Made by a program: the position numbers and the translations under genes. The notes beneath the pieces are model-generated. The model searched no databases, was not told the origin of the DNA, and saw only the letters and a list, made by a program, of their open reading frames with translations. Positions 16,737 to 25,317 of a stretch of DNA of 29,601 nucleotides are shown here, piece by piece (the stretch's first letter is position 1; each line of letters starts with the position of its first letter). Source of the stretch: an uncultured Chloroflexota bacterium (lineage in GTDB: Bacteria > Chloroflexota > Anaerolineae > Caldilineales > Caldilineaceae); the NCBI GenBank assembly GCA_903879975.1, contig CAIRNL010000719.1, positions 1 through 29,601 of the forward strand, read 5' to 3'.

Positions 16737-17611
16737 CCTGGTATTGTATCCTCTTTATATTGAGTGCACTGGATGGCGTTATGTAATAAGGCACGGTCTT
16801 CGGCAGTCCATACACCACGGTTGGCAGCAATACGCTGTAACTCCCACAGTTTCAGGTAGTTCATGTACTTTACATAGCCCTGGTGAATGGCAAAGGCTAG
16901 GCCGGGTGCGCCATGCCGATAGAGCCGCCACTCGAAATAGATGTAGAGTGCCGTACGCATACCGCGATAAATAGCCCGTGCCACGCCGGAGGTCTGTCCC
17001 TCTGCATACAACTGGGCCGCCTCAATGCTGGTGTAACTGTTCAGGGGATCCAGCATGCGAGCCAGGTTGGTAGCTGAGTAGTGGATGATGCAGCCCTCCA
17101 GGAACCCATGTGGTGGCGGCACTGTCACTACCTCGTGCAGCGCTCGCTGCCAACTGCCCTGGCACCGATCATAGAAGCGAATGAACCGGTTGCGTACCAG
17201 GTGTCGGCGGATCTCGGGCGTTAGTCGATAGGCGACAGGTGATACGGGGAACCAAGTTCCTAGCCAGAGGTCGACGCGGGCAATATAGTAGGCGTTGTGG
17301 GCAGAGATTGCCGTGCTGTCTCGCAGCGCCACAATCTCCGCTGCCAGAGTAGATGTAACACGCTCGTCGGCGTCGATGTGTAGAACCCAGTCGTGTGCAG
17401 CAATCTGTTGGGCATAATTACGCTGGGCGGCATAATTCGCAAAGGCATGTGTCACGACTCGGGCACCATGCGCCTGGGCAATTGCGACTGTCCCATCAGT
17501 GCTGAGCGAATCCACCACTAGCAACTCATCTGCCCACGCAAGTGACTGCAGGCAATTGGCCAAGTTGGCTTCTTCATTTTTAGTCAGGACGATGGCAGAT
17601 ATTCCTGGCAT
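16733..17611 (-). CDS. GT2-family glycosyltransferase (WaaE/KdtX-like)
   Basis: An inverting GT-A glycosyltransferase of the type found in lipopolysaccharide-core and capsule loci. The 292 residues start with SAIVLTKNEEANLANCLQSL, then VVDSLSTDGT (33-42) and the metal-binding D80-A81-D82 in LHIDADERVTS. Later, RFIRFYDRCQGSWQRALHEV resembles the acceptor-side segment of WaaE-like enzymes. The final third contains possible amphipathic or membrane-associated segments. ATG at 17611 has AGGAG about 11 bases before it. It follows the GT gene by 22 bases and overlaps the methyltransferase by ATGA. A beta-glucosyl- or similar transferase is likely by family, but the donor is uncertain. Confidence 0.9.
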   Translation of the reverse strand: MPGISAIVLTKNEEANLANCLQSLAWADELLVVDSLSTDGTVAIAQAHGARVVTHAFANYAAQRNYAQQIAAHDWVLHIDADERVTSTLAAEIVALRDSTAISAHNAYYIARVDLWLGTWFPVSPVAYRLTPEIRRHLVRNRFIRFYDRCQGSWQRALHEVVTVPPPHGFLEGCIIHYSATNLARMLDPLNSYTSIEAAQLYAEGQTSGVARAIYRGMRTALYIYFEWRLYRHGAPGLAFAIHQGYVKYMNYLKLWELQRIAANRGVWTAEDRALLHNAIQCTQYKEDTIPG

Positions 17612-17633
17612 GGTGTAGCGTTCTCCTAACGCT

Positions 17634-18815
17634 TCAGGTGGAATAGCAAATTAACTGGGTGAAGGCAGCATCAAGCCTGGACAGAGAGTGCACCTGTGCA
17701 TAGTTGGCAAAGCGTTCGGGTGGCACTTGTGTGCGAAGCTGGCGGATGGCCTCAGCGCATGCAACTGTGTCACTGTCCGGAATCGCTAAGCCAATCCCGT
17801 ACTTGTGCACCCGTTCGCCCATGCAGTAGCCCTGGCTGACCACGATCGGCTTCTGGAAGATGGCAGCCTTGGTCAGTAGGTTGCTGCTGCTGGGGAAATG
17901 GAGATACGCAGCGAAGAGGATGTCGCTGGCCGCAATCAATGCATTGAACGCACCTTCATTCGGAATGTAGGAGAAATCCAGATAGCAGTTCTCCGGCGGG
18001 TTTTCCGCAAACTCCTGCACTGTGCGTTGCTCAGCAGGCGTGTAGGAGTCATAGTCGAGTACGCCGGCAAAGACAAAGAAGAATTCCTCCTGATGCAAAC
18101 GCCCCATCGATTGCATCAGGAGCACCGTGCCCTTGCGGCGAGACAAGGCGCCTAGCAAGGAGACAACTTTGCGCCCTCTTGCGCGTCTGCAAATTTCGTG
18201 TGCGGGTGCGTACTGGGGGTCAGGTGGTGTAGCATCGGCAATATCTGGGAATGGGATGACTGGTTTGCCGTGTAGTTGCCGCTGCAGTTCATCGGCGATG
18301 CCTTCATCTAGTACTGCCACAGCCGGACAGCGCATCGACATCAGTGCAGCGTAGCTGGCCAGGGCACCACGACGGAAGTGCTGAAAGGAAAGGGGGGTGC
18401 GCAGGTACCATGGATGGAAGTAGATCCCTGACCAGTGATAGGGTACGACCTGGTCTGTCAACCATGCGGTGAGTCCGGGCGTCAGACAGTTGTCCAGCCA
18501 CATGTGAAACAGCAGATCAGGTTGGATGCCGGACCGTTGCACTGCTGCGGACATTGCTTGCACCCACTGATATTTGCCTACCAGCGTGGACAGCGGACCA
18601 AGGGCGGGGCGAGGTGTACTGAAGGTCGTCATAACGGTGTCAACGCGCTTCTGCTCGCCAAGTGGTCTTTCGGCTAGCCAGACGTTGATCCGATCAGGCC
18701 GTGATGTGAAGACGGTCACACGGTGACCAAGACGCAGCAGGCTTGTCGTGTATATCTGAAGGTAGCTGTCGTGGTGGCCGCCGGTTGATGGGCTGATCAG
18801 TGCGATGTGCCTCAT
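17634..18815 (-). CDS. GT4-like glycosyltransferase with degenerate E-x7-E
   Basis: A 393-residue protein with a GT-B outline. The start MRHIALISPSTGGHHDSYLQ is Gly/His-rich as in GT4 N-domains, and the C-domain has SLLGALSRRKGTVLLMQSM with the Arg-Lys pair used for nucleotide-diphosphate binding. In the place of the usual E-x7-E motif it reads HFPSSSNLLTKAAIFQKPIV, so the second Glu is missing. The C-terminus (AIRQLRTQVPPERFANYAQ) is typical of GT4. The ATG at 18815 forms an ATGA overlap with the flippase stop; a longer frame to 18956 is rejected because it lies inside the flippase. It is most likely an active but divergent glycosyltransferase. Confidence 0.75.
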   Translation of the reverse strand: MRHIALISPSTGGHHDSYLQIYTTSLLRLGHRVTVFTSRPDRINVWLAERPLGEQKRVDTVMTTFSTPRPALGPLSTLVGKYQWVQAMSAAVQRSGIQPDLLFHMWLDNCLTPGLTAWLTDQVVPYHWSGIYFHPWYLRTPLSFQHFRRGALASYAALMSMRCPAVAVLDEGIADELQRQLHGKPVIPFPDIADATPPDPQYAPAHEICRRARGRKVVSLLGALSRRKGTVLLMQSMGRLHQEEFFFVFAGVLDYDSYTPAEQRTVQEFAENPPENCYLDFSYIPNEGAFNALIAASDILFAAYLHFPSSSNLLTKAAIFQKPIVVSQGYCMGERVHKYGIGLAIPDSDTVACAEAIRQLRTQVPPERFANYAQVHSLSRLDAAFTQLICYST

Positions 18816-20320
18816 ACACCGGCCTCGTCGACGCTGCGGCGCGTGTTGCGAAATGTTGCGACTAGGTATCGGATTCGCTCGTTCATCTCTGCTGGTCGCA
18901 GTGCAGTAATGCAGAGTAGGTAGCTGCCGCTGGCAGTGATTGAAATCGTAATCCATCGCACAAGCGGTGACAGATCAACCCATCCCGGTGCCTGAAAGAG
19001 CAGCATCGTCAACATCGAACTTGCCGATAATCCAATCAGGGGGATTCCGAAGACATCAATGATAGAAATGGGCAGTTTGCGAAATACGTAGGCGGCGCTG
19101 AGGGTGAAGCCAACTGCAGTAGTGATTCCTACGGCAAGAACTGTCCCGGTAGCACCCAGCCAGAGCGTGAGTGGCAGCCCAAATAGGATGAGTGCGGCAG
19201 CCTGCGACAATGCAATGAGCAGCGGTGTCTGCACCGAGCCGAGTGCATAGGCCAAAGATGAACCGAGACTGATAAAGGGCGAAATCAACGAATACAGCAC
19301 CAGGAAACGCAGAAAGAAAGCGCTGGGCAGCCACGCATCCGTGTACAGTATCGTGACCAGATCCGGCGCGCTAAAGAAAATCGCCAATGCTAGCGGCGTT
19401 CCGAGTGTGGTGAGCACCCAAAAGCTGAGTTTCACGGCGTAGGTCAGGCGTGGCAGGTCATCTTGAATCCTGGTAAAGACCAGATAGCCGACTCGTGTAA
19501 GAGCAGCCGTGAGCAGTGTGTTGGGCCATTGTGACGTGCGATAGGCACGGTCATAGTAGCCCAGCGTGGTCGTGCTGCTGTAGGTGCCGATCAGAAAATT
19601 GTCGAATTGGCTGACCACTACCGATTGGCCCTGGTTGGCTAGACCAATCGGCACCCCTTGATACAGCAGTTGTTGCGCTATCGTCCGGTTGTATGTCCAC
19701 TTTTGATGCACCAAGCCTGCGACTCTGCGCATGGCCACCCAGTAGATGCCGCCTATTCCTACGAGGGTTGTAATGAGGCTCATGACAAGCAGACTCCAAA
19801 CGCCAACCCCACTGTAGGCCATTAGCAGCGCAGTGCCACTGGCTAAGATCGACCCGGCCAAACCTACGAGTGACATGCGGCTTAACTGGAGTTCTTTTTC
19901 CAGTGCCAGCCCATAGGGGCCGACTAGGACAGGAAAGAATTCGCAGACCGCAAGCACCACGACGACCACGGTGATCTCGGTCGGGTAGCCCCAGTACGGT
20001 AGCAGAACAGCTGCACCGATGCTCAGGACGAGTGAAGCGGTCGACACCAAGATGTCCAAACGAAAGTAGCTGCCGAGGAGAGCACCACTCACTGTCGGCT
20101 GGCGCAAGGCTGCGAAATTGATCCCGAATTTGGAGCGTAGCCCCAGTAGGCTCGCCCAAAATGTGCCAAGTGCAAATACACCAAATACTTCCGGCCCCAG
20201 CATGCGTGTTAAAAGGATTGTGGTCGCAAAACTAACGAACTGTCCAACATAGGAGAAGAGCGAGAGCCAAACTGTGTTACGAACAGCTATACGACCAATT
20301 TTCGATGTATTCAAAAACAT
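18812..20320 (-). CDS. wzx: Wzx-type oligosaccharide flippase (MOP family)
   Basis: Moves the lipid-linked repeat unit from the cytoplasmic to the outer face of the membrane. The 502 residues show about 12 hydrophobic segments and begin with the family-typical first-helix pattern (IAVRNTVWLSLFSYVGQF; TTILLTRMLGPEVFGVFALG). The length is within the usual range for Wzx or RfbX proteins. ATG at 20320 is 10 bases after the methyltransferase stop but has only a weak ribosome binding site. A GTG at 20338 overlapping the upstream stop, or the ATG at 20389, are alternatives. Its stop overlaps the next glycosyltransferase start by ATGA. Upstream lies an A8 run that joins the two reading frames if one A is lost. 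Confidence 0.88.
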   Translation of the reverse strand: MFLNTSKIGRIAVRNTVWLSLFSYVGQFVSFATTILLTRMLGPEVFGVFALGTFWASLLGLRSKFGINFAALRQPTVSGALLGSYFRLDILVSTASLVLSIGAAVLLPYWGYPTEITVVVVVLAVCEFFPVLVGPYGLALEKELQLSRMSLVGLAGSILASGTALLMAYSGVGVWSLLVMSLITTLVGIGGIYWVAMRRVAGLVHQKWTYNRTIAQQLLYQGVPIGLANQGQSVVVSQFDNFLIGTYSSTTTLGYYDRAYRTSQWPNTLLTAALTRVGYLVFTRIQDDLPRLTYAVKLSFWVLTTLGTPLALAIFFSAPDLVTILYTDAWLPSAFFLRFLVLYSLISPFISLGSSLAYALGSVQTPLLIALSQAAALILFGLPLTLWLGATGTVLAVGITTAVGFTLSAAYVFRKLPISIIDVFGIPLIGLSASSMLTMLLFQAPGWVDLSPLVRWITISITASGSYLLCITALRPAEMNERIRYLVATFRNTRRSVDEAGV

Positions 20321-20330
20321 AACAGTTGAA

Positions 20331-21164
20331 TCAGACACTCTTTTTTTTCGATAAGACGAATTGGTTGTCACCGACGAATGGAATGCCAATACGACCTCTG
20401 TTAACCATTACAGCGCAATTGTGGAGGAATGCACTCGGCCAGTAGCGGATCGGTAACTTTGTAGGAACCATCCAGTCCCAGAATAGCGTGTTGATCTCCA
20501 CCACCTTAATTTGCAAACCGACCGACTGCAGCAGGAGGGAAAGACCTTGCGGGCTGAAGTGCGAATAATGCTCGTTTGGTACCCAAGCATACCAACGCGG
20601 TCCTAATAGCCGCGGTAAAGTACCCAGGTAATTGGTCTGGCTCAAGAAGAGATGACCACCTGGCTTGAGCAGCATGGTGGCAATGACCAGCAGACTTCGC
20701 GGATCCGCAACATGTTCCAGCACATGGCTCATCGTGATTACATCGAACGAGTTTGGATGGAAGGTGTGCTCCTGCATGTATCCTTCCCGGACGTTCAGCC
20801 CTCTGGATTGCGCAGATACCACAGCAGGGTGGGATGCCTCAATTCCTACTGTGTGAAAGCCGGCAGCGGTGGCCTCTTCGAGAACCAGTCCGCTGCCAAA
20901 ACCAACATCGAGCAGGTCTCCTCGGCAGCCAGCTGCGCTGATGAAGCGAACAATTTCTGCTGCGCTCCTGCGCCAGCGCGCCTCACGCGCAGCGGACATG
21001 CCATAGAATACGTTGTCTTCATATTGGCGGTCGGTCGTCGGGGACGGAACGGTGAATGCATTTGTACATGTCTGACATGCGTAAATTTTCCAATTGTCAC
21101 GCCCAGTGACTCTCCGATAGTTGCCACTCCCGCAGATCATACAGTGTTTTGTTGGTCTACTCAT
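20331..21164 (-). CDS. Class I SAM methyltransferase with N-terminal four-Cys knuckle
   Basis: A 277-residue S-adenosylmethionine-dependent methyltransferase. C8-x2-C11 and C30-x2-C33 form a probable zinc knuckle. Motif I is LLDVGFGSGLVLEEA near 84-98, followed by TVGIEASHPAVV and FDVITMSHVLEHVADPRSLL. This resembles UbiG/BioC-like sugar methyltransferases in surface-polysaccharide loci. The ATG overlaps the stop of the glycosyltransferase upstream by ATGA. The last codons (LSKKKSV) are encoded by an A8 run. The substrate is presumably a sugar of the repeat unit or of the lipid-linked intermediate. Confidence 0.87.
   Translation of the reverse strand: MSRPTKHCMICGSGNYRRVTGRDNWKIYACQTCTNAFTVPSPTTDRQYEDNVFYGMSAAREARWRRSAAEIVRFISAAGCRGDLLDVGFGSGLVLEEATAAGFHTVGIEASHPAVVSAQSRGLNVREGYMQEHTFHPNSFDVITMSHVLEHVADPRSLLVIATMLLKPGGHLFLSQTNYLGTLPRLLGPRWYAWVPNEHYSHFSPQGLSLLLQSVGLQIKVVEINTLFWDWMVPTKLPIRYWPSAFLHNCAVMVNRGRIGIPFVGDNQFVLSKKKSV
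20341..20348 (-). repeat. A8 homopolymer at the methyltransferase-flippase junction
   Basis: Eight consecutive A on the coding strand lie three codons before the methyltransferase stop. The flippase frame is open across the run (upstream to about 20389), so loss of one A would fuse the methyltransferase to the flippase, while the other shift ends within about ten codons. It is the longest homopolymer I noticed in the block. It may be neutral. Confidence 0.7.
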
Positions 21165-22408
21165 GTCGTCCCCTGATCACCCTTGAACTGGTCGCCAGTT
21201 GGAGGGATAAATTGATCCGTTGTCGATGTCACATCGCCAGCTATGGCAGCCTTGTAAATCTGTCGCAGCTTAGTATTGCGCACTTCGGGTGCGAAATGCT
21301 CGGCGTGGAATTGCCGTGCCGCCTTACCCATCGCCAGTAGATCTACTTCGCCTGCCATCATGCGCTCCAAGATAGAAACCGATTGATCGACAATTGTCTG
21401 CAAGCCGCCACGTTCTCGAATTCTGTCCAGGTCGGCCAAAAACTCCCCCCAGGTACGCCAACGTATACCGTACTCTTCGGAATATGAGTAGACCGGCGTC
21501 TCAATGAGGAAGCCGGTGACCCCATCGCGCACGAACTCGTCGTCATGGTGAATGCGTGTTGTCACGGTCGGCACACCAAATGCGGTGGATTCATAAAAGC
21601 AGCCGGCCGTGTCGCTGTAGGCCGGAATGTATAAGACGTCAGCATTGCGATAGATGCGTTCCTTGAAAGGATCGTTCATGCGTGGGATGTCGTAATGGAC
21701 GACTCCTTCCGGTCTGGACCACCCTCGCGGCATCACCTGACAGACTAGCACCAACTGCACATCTGAACCATGCCGGCTGCGTAAGATGCGAAAGGTCTCC
21801 AGCACCTCTGGCACTCCTTTGTCGGAAAACCTGCTGGCTACGCACAGAATCGTGAATGGGCGCCCTGGTAGTTTGGGCAGCTCGGCTTGCGTCGGAAAGG
21901 TCTGGTAGACCACACCAAGCTTGTGCCAGAGGTCTGGGTGTAGATAACGCTGGGAATGTCTGACCAAGCCAGCTGAATAAGTAAACACGAAGCGGCATTT
22001 TTCCTGGCTGACCAGCCGGTTAATCAGCTCAGTCCGCTGCAGCCCCCACTGCCAGTCCGTGATATTACCAGCCAGAGCTAAGATGTGTTCGCACTCGGCG
22101 ATGCATGGAACGAGCAGATTATCGGGCAGTGTGTTGATCCAGTGGCAGAGATCGGCTCGGCGTTGGGGCACGTAGGCTACTGGTGGATAAGTCAGGTAGG
22201 TGCGCCAGCCAGGATGCACTCGCCCTATGCTGATAGGCAGATAAACACGCGGCGATTGGTCCTTGTAGTTCCACTCTAGACTAGCCAGGTCGGCTACGTG
22301 CTGCACGAATCCCAATGCCCGCTGTACGCTGAAATAAAACTGTCGTAGTATAGGAGCTAACCAATTAGGAGTGGTGCGCTTGGCTAGGCTTCGAATTTTG
22401 ACAAGCAT
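21161..22408 (-). CDS. GT4-like glycosyltransferase
   Basis: A 415-residue GT-B type protein. The C-terminal half has TILCVASRFSDKGVPEVLE with Arg and Lys for nucleotide-sugar binding, VLYIPAYSDTAGCFYESTAFG in the position of the E-x7-E motif (only the second Glu is present), and IHHDDEFVRDGVTGFLIE. The N-terminal half is unusual and contains SIGRVHPGWRTYLTYPPVAY and CIAECEHILALAGNITDWQW, which I cannot place. The start is a TTG-ATG doublet; ATG at 22408 is taken. No strong ribosome binding site is seen. It opens the assembly block after a 101-base gap from the nucleotide-sugar cassette and overlaps the methyltransferase by ATGA. Confidence 0.8.
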   Translation of the reverse strand: MLVKIRSLAKRTTPNWLAPILRQFYFSVQRALGFVQHVADLASLEWNYKDQSPRVYLPISIGRVHPGWRTYLTYPPVAYVPQRRADLCHWINTLPDNLLVPCIAECEHILALAGNITDWQWGLQRTELINRLVSQEKCRFVFTYSAGLVRHSQRYLHPDLWHKLGVVYQTFPTQAELPKLPGRPFTILCVASRFSDKGVPEVLETFRILRSRHGSDVQLVLVCQVMPRGWSRPEGVVHYDIPRMNDPFKERIYRNADVLYIPAYSDTAGCFYESTAFGVPTVTTRIHHDDEFVRDGVTGFLIETPVYSYSEEYGIRWRTWGEFLADLDRIRERGGLQTIVDQSVSILERMMAGEVDLLAMGKAARQFHAEHFAPEVRNTKLRQIYKAAIAGDVTSTTDQFIPPTGDQFKGDQGTT

Positions 22409-22509
22409 CAATCACCATTGCTTGCTGTGCGTATCGGCAAACCAACTTGTCGTTCGATACAACCCAAAGAGTAGGTTAGTCTGTGAGCACCGAAGTGTCA
22501 TTAGCGGAT

Positions 22510-24237
22510 TCACGTTCCCTCCATTTCGATTGGCTGTGCAAATGGCTCCATCTCGGTGATAGGGCGTCCAAATGCAATTTTGGGATAGGCATTGGATTCC
22601 ATGTCGATCACAACCTGCAAAAGAAAGGGTTGTTTTGGACTCTGCCAAAGGGCAGTCAGTGCTGCCGGCACTGCCTCAGGGTTTTGCACTGTCGCCGCTG
22701 CAATACCATAAGCTCGCGCCACACATTCAAAATCGGGTGCCGAATAGCCCCAGAAAGTTGAATGATAGCGTTCATCGAAATAGCTTTGCTGAAACTGCCG
22801 CACCATGCCATGGCAATGATTGTTTATGACTATCATTTTGATTGGTAGCTGGTTGCGTGCAACTGTTTGGAGTTCTTGTAAATTTAGCTGAAAACCACCG
22901 TCACCGGCGATCAGTACAACGGGCCGAGCATCGCTGGCTAGCGCTGCGCCCACTGCTGCAGGCAAGGCAAACCCCATTGCGCCCATTCCTCCAGAAGTGA
23001 GGAATCGCTGCGTGGGGCCAACATCGATGGACTGCGCCGCCCACATTTGATGTTGACCGACGTCGACCACATACGCCGCTGCCTGTGTAGAGCTTGCTGA
23101 CAACTGGTGCATGAAGAGGTTAGGATTGATGTGTTTCGTTTTGTCCTGTTCGGCAGTATCGGGCCAGGTTGATTTCATCCTGCCCAACCTACTGACCCAT
23201 GGCTCGTATCCTGCCAATCCGTGCTGCTTGATGGTGCTATCCAGAGCAACCAAGAATGGTTTCAAGTCAGCAACAATCGCTTGACAATCTCGTACCCGAT
23301 TGTTAATCTCACCAATTTCGCAATCCACATGGTAGATTCGCCTGTTACCTTTGAAAAACGCAGTATCCGAACCTGTCTGGCGGATATCCAGACGACTGCC
23401 CAATACCAGTAGCAGGTCTGCTTCGCTAATAGCATGGTTGGCCCAGCGGTTGCCATAGGAGCCAATCATACCAACGCGCTGCGGATGTTCTGCAGGCAAC
23501 ACATCGACACCCATGAGGGAGTACACAACGGGCAGCCGGCTTTTAGTAATGAAGGTTCGAAATGGCTCAATCGCCTGAGCCGTACGGATGCCTCCACCCG
23601 CCAATACAAGGGGATATCGTACCTGTTGTAGGTGAGCTATCAAATCATCAATCTGGCGATGTGCCGCTGCATCTAGAGCGGGCGGGATGACCGTTACCTT
23701 GCTTGGTAACGGAGGCGAAATCTGTGCTCGCTGCACATCCATCGGGATGTCGAGCAATACTGGGCCAGGACGTCCTGATACAGCCAGTTGAAAGGCCGCA
23801 CGTAGGAAGTCTGGGAGTTGCTCCGGATTGTCCACGCACCAGGCGCCCTTGGTGATGGGCGCCGCAACTGCCACAATATCAGTCTCTTGAAACCCTAGCT
23901 GGCGGATGGGTCTGTCACCCTTTAACTCGTTGCGGTTGACCTGGCCAGTAATGAAGACCGCCGGTGTTGAATCAAAATAACAGCTGCCAATCCCTGTCAA
24001 CAGATTCGTTGCGCCTGGACCACTCGTTGCCAGCGCCACTCCAGGAACGCCCGTCATACGTGCTGTTGCTTCCGCAGCAAAAGCCGCAGCCTGTTCATGG
24101 TGGACGCTCACCAGGCGGATGTGACCTTGGCGTGCAATCGAGTCGACCAGGTGTGTAATCATGCCGCCAACCAATTCATAAACCTGGCGTACGCCCTGTG
24201 CATAAAGAAATTCAGAAATATAGTCGGTTGCCTTCAT
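22510..24237 (-). CDS. ThDP-dependent acetolactate-synthase-like enzyme, candidate YerE-type sugar acetyltransferring enzyme
   Basis: A 575-residue thiamine-diphosphate enzyme of the acetohydroxyacid synthase superfamily. Catalytic Glu is E48 in VHHEQAAAFAAEATARMTG; LATSGPGATNLLTG follows; the ThDP/Mg site is G445-D446-G447, then 24 residues to N472-N473 (VINNHCHGMVRQFQ). No ilvN/ilvH regulatory subunit is nearby and it sits beside rfbFGH, so a housekeeping branched-chain amino acid role is unlikely. The best precedent is YerE of Yersinia pseudotuberculosis, which adds a two-carbon unit from pyruvate to the 4-keto carbon of CDP-3,6-dideoxy-4-ketoglucose. ATG at 24237 has GGAG 9 bases upstream; GTG at 24264 and ATG at 24243 are alternatives. 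Family is certain, YerE role is inference from context. Confidence 0.85.
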   Translation of the reverse strand: MKATDYISEFLYAQGVRQVYELVGGMITHLVDSIARQGHIRLVSVHHEQAAAFAAEATARMTGVPGVALATSGPGATNLLTGIGSCYFDSTPAVFITGQVNRNELKGDRPIRQLGFQETDIVAVAAPITKGAWCVDNPEQLPDFLRAAFQLAVSGRPGPVLLDIPMDVQRAQISPPLPSKVTVIPPALDAAAHRQIDDLIAHLQQVRYPLVLAGGGIRTAQAIEPFRTFITKSRLPVVYSLMGVDVLPAEHPQRVGMIGSYGNRWANHAISEADLLLVLGSRLDIRQTGSDTAFFKGNRRIYHVDCEIGEINNRVRDCQAIVADLKPFLVALDSTIKQHGLAGYEPWVSRLGRMKSTWPDTAEQDKTKHINPNLFMHQLSASSTQAAAYVVDVGQHQMWAAQSIDVGPTQRFLTSGGMGAMGFALPAAVGAALASDARPVVLIAGDGGFQLNLQELQTVARNQLPIKMIVINNHCHGMVRQFQQSYFDERYHSTFWGYSAPDFECVARAYGIAAATVQNPEAVPAALTALWQSPKQPFLLQVVIDMESNAYPKIAFGRPITEMEPFAQPIEMEGT

Positions 24238-24282
24238 CGTCATCTGCTCCGAACTTTTTCCCACGGGTGAGCAAACATCCTA

Positions 24283-25317
24283 TCAGCTCTGCAAAAAGCG
24301 GAGCCAGCGCCTGAGTCCATCATGCAGGTCTATTGTCTGCGCCACTCCGAGTTCGACGTTGATGCGCGCTACCGAAGGAACGTAGCGATCTACTAGCGTA
24401 TCAGGATGCGGCTGTTGTACAACCACTAACTCGGTGGCAGGCTCCCATAGACGAGACACTGCCCTGGCCGTGTCAGCAATCGAGTAGACCTGGCTTGACC
24501 CTACGTTGTATGGTCGACAAGTCTGGCCGCATAGCAGGATGTTCCACAGCCAGATTGCCATGTCCGCTGCATACAGGAAGGTGCGCAGCGGTGAGCCGTC
24601 TCCCTGTACCCGAATCGGCCCACCATTCAAACTATCGCGTAGAAAATTGCCGATCGCATAGGCACCATTCATTTCTAGAAACGGGCCAAAAAATGCAAAA
24701 CCACGCGCTATCGTCGGTTGGATGGAGTGCTGATGAGCGTAGATCGCACAGAGCAGTTCTGCAGCTCGTTTGCTTTCACCATACGTGGATCCGATAGCCA
24801 GCGGATCTGGGGCCCCGCCGAACTCTTCCGATATCTGCTTCACTTCAGTTGGTTGTCGCCCGTAAACAGCACCCGAGCTGACCAGCAAAAAACGCCTGAC
24901 TTGGTGCATTACAGCAAAGTTAAGCGCATTCTCAGTACCCTGGACGATGGAATGAAATAGTTGCTGGGCGCCTTGGCTTTGGTTGCGCACTGTCATGTTT
25001 GCCGCTGCGTGGATCATGTGGGAAAAAACGCCACTCGGTGCGCCAAAGGTAGCAATATCTCCTTGGTGTAACTGGATTGCTGGATCGAACGCCAAGTGAG
25101 GGGACACTCGCTGAAACCGTGCAGGGTTTCGTGTCAGGACCACGGCTGTCGCTTGCAAGCTCAAGCGAGCATTGGCCTGGGCAAAGGACTCCAGGAGCCA
25201 GCGACCTACAAACCCAGTCCCTCCTGTAATAAAAAGTCTGGCCCCGCGCAGATCTTCCCATAGATCAGCAACGTGATCCAAAATATGGTCAAGATCAGTG
25301 GCGAGTGAATCGCTCAT
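24283..25317 (-). CDS. Extended SDR: NAD(P)-dependent epimerase/dehydratase/reductase
   Basis: A 344-residue nucleotide-sugar short-chain dehydrogenase/reductase. The Rossmann motif TGGTGFVGRW spans 31-40, the catalytic Ser is in LLVSSGAVYG (144-153), and Y179-x3-K183 lies in STYGESKRAAE. A substrate-binding loop near RVQGDGSPLRTFLYAADMA matches nucleotide-sugar epimerases. Between rfbH and the ThDP enzyme its likely job is the last reduction of the CDP-sugar: a YerF-like carbonyl reductase, or a paratose/abequose-synthase-like 4-ketoreductase. The sequence does not discriminate these from a tyvelose-type epimerase. The ATG forms an ATGA overlap with the rfbH stop; 18 residues of N-terminal tail precede the Rossmann fold. 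It is followed by the ThDP gene after 45 bases. Confidence 0.85.
   Translation of the reverse strand: MSDSLATDLDHILDHVADLWEDLRGARLFITGGTGFVGRWLLESFAQANARLSLQATAVVLTRNPARFQRVSPHLAFDPAIQLHQGDIATFGAPSGVFSHMIHAAANMTVRNQSQGAQQLFHSIVQGTENALNFAVMHQVRRFLLVSSGAVYGRQPTEVKQISEEFGGAPDPLAIGSTYGESKRAAELLCAIYAHQHSIQPTIARGFAFFGPFLEMNGAYAIGNFLRDSLNGGPIRVQGDGSPLRTFLYAADMAIWLWNILLCGQTCRPYNVGSSQVYSIADTARAVSRLWEPATELVVVQQPHPDTLVDRYVPSVARINVELGVAQTIDLHDGLRRWLRFLQS

Noticed and set aside
19551..20159. 202-residue alternate-frame ORF inside the flippase gene
   Set aside because: Shadow frame; the flippase frame has proper membrane segments.
20331..20348. A-AAA-AAG slippery heptamer as a programmed -1 frameshift site
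   Set aside because: The -1 frame ends within about ten codons; the flippase lies in the other shifted frame, so a dnaX-like -1 event does not produce a fusion.
22510..24237. Housekeeping acetolactate synthase large subunit (ilvB)
   Set aside because: No ilvN/ilvH or ilvC nearby and flanked by CDP-sugar genes; a sugar-modifying role is more likely, though not proven.
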